Source: Myripristis murdjan
Taxonomy: Eukaryota > Chordata > Actinopteri > Holocentriformes > Holocentridae
NCBI RefSeq assembly: GCF_902150065.1
Contig: NC_043999.1
Span: 20,707,182 to 20,771,181, forward strand
Direction: 5' to 3'
DNA: 64,000 nucleotides
This document shows positions 62,044 through 64,000 of the stretch, piece after piece (within the stretch, counting starts at the first letter, position 1; each line of letters begins with the position of its first letter). Below the pieces are notes generated by a model. It had not been told where the DNA came from, ran no database searches, and was given only the letters and a program-made list of their open reading frames with translations. The position numbers and the translations under genes were made by a program.

Positions 62044-62489
62044 GTTGACTGTTTTCACTGTGGTGTCACAGAGCAACACCTGCAACAGATTCTTGTGTAC
62101 TGTGAGGGTGATGCAGCTCAACCTTGCCTGCTGTTGCTGGTCATTTGCACAACTGTCATGTAGCTCGGTCCACAGAGATGTTCAGACAGAGTCAGTCAGG
62201 TTTCCTGCTCCTGATTTCTTATTATGCTTTCTAGTGCAGAGGAGAAAAGCAGCAGTCCTGCTTTGAGGTTGTACTCATCATTTTCACTTCCAGCTGACTG
62301 CTACTGACACTTTAGTAAGTTTATGAGGTGAGAATCAAACCCAGTCTTGTGTCATGTTGTGTCGTGTCGTCTCTAATCTCCTCCCTTCTCTCTTTGCTCT
62401 GCAGTGTTTGCTTGCTGCTGTACCTCCTCTTTCTCCTCCTCCTTTCTCCTCTCCTCCTCTTGTCCCTCCTCTTTTTCCAGTTGAATTCC

Positions 62490-62535
62490 TGACAGAAAGT
62501 GCTGAGTGTGCAGCAGGAGTTGACTCTTTCTGTCA
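62490..62535 (+). promoter_or_regulatory. inverted repeat abutting tRNA-Gly, unit 2
   Basis: TGACAGAAAG (62490-62499) and CTTTCTGTCA (62526-62535) form a perfect 10-bp stem ending at the base before the tRNA, as in unit 1. The loop differs by one base between units. Confidence 0.85.
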
Positions 62536-62607
62536 GCGATGGTGGTATAGTGGTGAGCATAGCTGCCTTCCAAGCAGTTGACCCGGGTTCGATTCCCGGC
62601 CATCGCA
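62536..62607 (+). tRNA. tRNA-Gly (anticodon UCC), unit 2
   Basis: Identical in all 72 bases to the unit 1 copy at 60557. TTTT lies at 62631-62634. Confidence 0.97.
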
Positions 62608-63594
62608 GACCCTTTGGCTCCAAATTGCACTTTTCACTTGTTTCGGTTTCTTGGTTTTGGTGTCACTGATGTTCAGCTCTTTCAGTGTGATGGAAAAGAG
62701 CAGAATAATGGACACAAAGGTTTAAGACTTTGTCTAATTATGAAGAGTTTTGTTTGACGAGTTCAAACAAAAAAGGGGATCAAATAATGCGATGGAAACT
62801 TTTTATTTTTATATAAAAACAGTAACAAAAAGATGATTGTGGTGAATTTCCACTATCGGGATAATTGTAAATGGGGATAATCGTGAATATCTTCACAAGT
62901 GACTTGAGAAAGCTGTCCAGCTTGTTAATATAGTCCTGTACTGATTTGCTGATTTATTTTGAATTGCCACAAAATGAAGCCTGCATCTTTTCCATAATTC
63001 CAAAATCCTCAGCTTCCTCTGTCACCTTTGCTAAAATATCCTATGGTTGTTGTACATGTATATATTGTATATATTTCACTATTAATCATTTGCCAATATT
63101 ACAGAAATTTGATGTTTTGAAGGCACAACAATTGCATTACCCATGAATGTTAGGTTAGAGAATCCAACATTTCCCCGATCTAATGTGACTTCCAGTATAA
63201 GCTACGCCCACTTATGGGCTTCTGTCTGAATACAGACACAGATCATTTTAATAATTGATACAGATACAGATAATGACATATCTGCACAGCCCTCATTGTT
63301 ACAAACAATGAATGTGGTTGGTTGCTTTTGTAATTTGTTTTTGCCAAAAGTTTTTTGTTAGTTTGCAGCTCAGGAGGAGCAGGAGGAAGACCACTCGTCA
63401 TCTTTGTTGTTGCTCTGTGTGTTTTCTTATGTTAGCAGCTGGTGCACAGTTACTCACAAATGCAGTACCAGGCAGTACTACTGATACTGCATTAGAAACT
63501 GCTACTGCAAGCTTTGTGAAATTTGCCAGTCATGAGATCGGCAGTATCAGTTCTTGTGACATCCCAAGTGCTGTCCCATGTGTCCTGTCAGCAG

Positions 63595-63666
63595 GGGGAT
63601 GTAGCTCAGTGGTAGAGCGCATGCTTTGCATGTATGAGGCCCCGGGTTCAATCCCCGGCATCTCCA
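63595..63666 (+). tRNA. tRNA-Ala (anticodon UGC), unit 2
   Basis: Identical in all 72 bases to the unit 1 copy at 61390. As there, no TTTT follows within about 140 bases. Confidence 0.97.
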
Positions 63667-63926
63667 TCAGGCTCTGTTGAACACCAGGAGGTGTGTGGGA
63701 AATAAAGCTTTGACAGTGGAGTGGAATCAAAAATAGTGACTCCAAGTGTGTTTATATACACTTAAATATTCAAATTCTCTGCATTTACAGCACCTAGCTT
63801 TACAGAAGTATAAGTGGGTTTTAGGTATTAAGAGAAATTCAGCACAGTAAGTTTTCTTCTGGCAAAACATGCAACAATCAAGACATCAGGCTCTTGTAAT
63901 TGTCATAATGCATCTTCTTTATTAAA

Positions 63927-63994
63927 AGAAATCCATTGGGGAGTGGAGGCAGTGGAGGACTGTTTGCACTGTGGTGTTGTGGAGCAATACCATT
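63927..63994 (+). pseudogene. remnant of a third-unit tRNA-Ser and its downstream flank
   Basis: AGAAATCCATTGGGG (63927-63941) is the anticodon and following part of the tRNA-Ser, but everything before it is missing and the rest of the gene is replaced. From about 63957, GACTGTTTGCACTGTGGTGT aligns with the DNA just after tRNA-Ser in units 1 and 2 (GACTGTTTTCACTGTGGTGT). This shows a third module starts here but its tRNA-Ser is destroyed. Confidence 0.75.
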
Positions 63995-64000
63995 TGATAC

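Larger units (their letters stand above)
61825..63926 (+). repeat. tRNA array unit 2 (Ser-Gly-Ala module)
   Basis: Second copy of the module, about 2.1 kb. It lacks the 58777-60511 segment of unit 1. Between tRNA-Gly and tRNA-Ala it has a stretch (about 63050-63345) that differs from the unit 1 equivalent (about 61080-61140), while both sides align. It ends where the broken third unit begins. Confidence 0.87.

Noticed and set aside
1-64000. CRISPR arrays, rRNA genes and LTR-type elements
   Set aside because: None seen. The regular repeats are simple microsatellites, and no frame shows reverse transcriptase, integrase or capsid-like motifs.

Overview
The window looks like nuclear DNA of a ray-finned (probably percomorph teleost) fish. 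It has spliced vertebrate exons with GT-AG introns, very frequent (CA)n/(TG)n microsatellites, hAT-type MITEs, a fish Tc1 transposon and a eukaryotic tRNA cluster. There are no bacterial-style operons. Almost all long open frames here are chance frames over simple repeats.

Region 1 (1 to about 40.7 kb) is the 5' part of supervillin (svil) on the minus strand. I can follow seven exons: a non-coding first exon at 40518 in a CpG-containing promoter region, a roughly 30 kb first intron, then coding exons at 10203-10402 (start codon 10258-10260), 6091-6154, 4535-4626, 3543-3606, 3307-3449 and 2485-3220. All visible donors and acceptors are GT/AG and every phase agrees. The last two exons match the N-terminus of mammalian supervillin as I remember it ([13 protein letters not shown] and [15 protein letters not shown]). 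The fish frame stays open for exactly 90 codons upstream of the methionine that aligns with the usual mammalian start. The rest of the protein (gelsolin-like repeats, headpiece) would lie beyond position 1.

Region 2 (about 40.7 to 58 kb) has no gene I can name. It holds microsatellites, a 25-base G run, two good palindromes, dispersed repeats and one CpG-rich patch (55.53-55.96 kb) that may be the promoter or first exon of an unidentified neighbour.

Region 3 (58.08 to 64 kb) is a tandem array of tRNA modules, all on the plus strand: Ser(AGA)-Gly(UCC)-Ala(UGC), then the same three again, then the broken start of a third module at the window edge. Unit 1 carries an extra 1.7 kb segment containing a Tc1-family transposon with perfect 29-bp inverted ends and a transposase that is complete through its DD34E catalytic residues but stopped 33 codons early.

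The best candidates for a second look are the supervillin N-terminal extension, the tRNA array (conserved hairpin abutting tRNA-Gly, weakened T-arm in the second tRNA-Ser, decayed third unit, no nearby T4 terminator for tRNA-Ala), three hAT MITEs with 8-bp target duplications, and several unexplained palindromes. I found no convincing wholly new molecular system.
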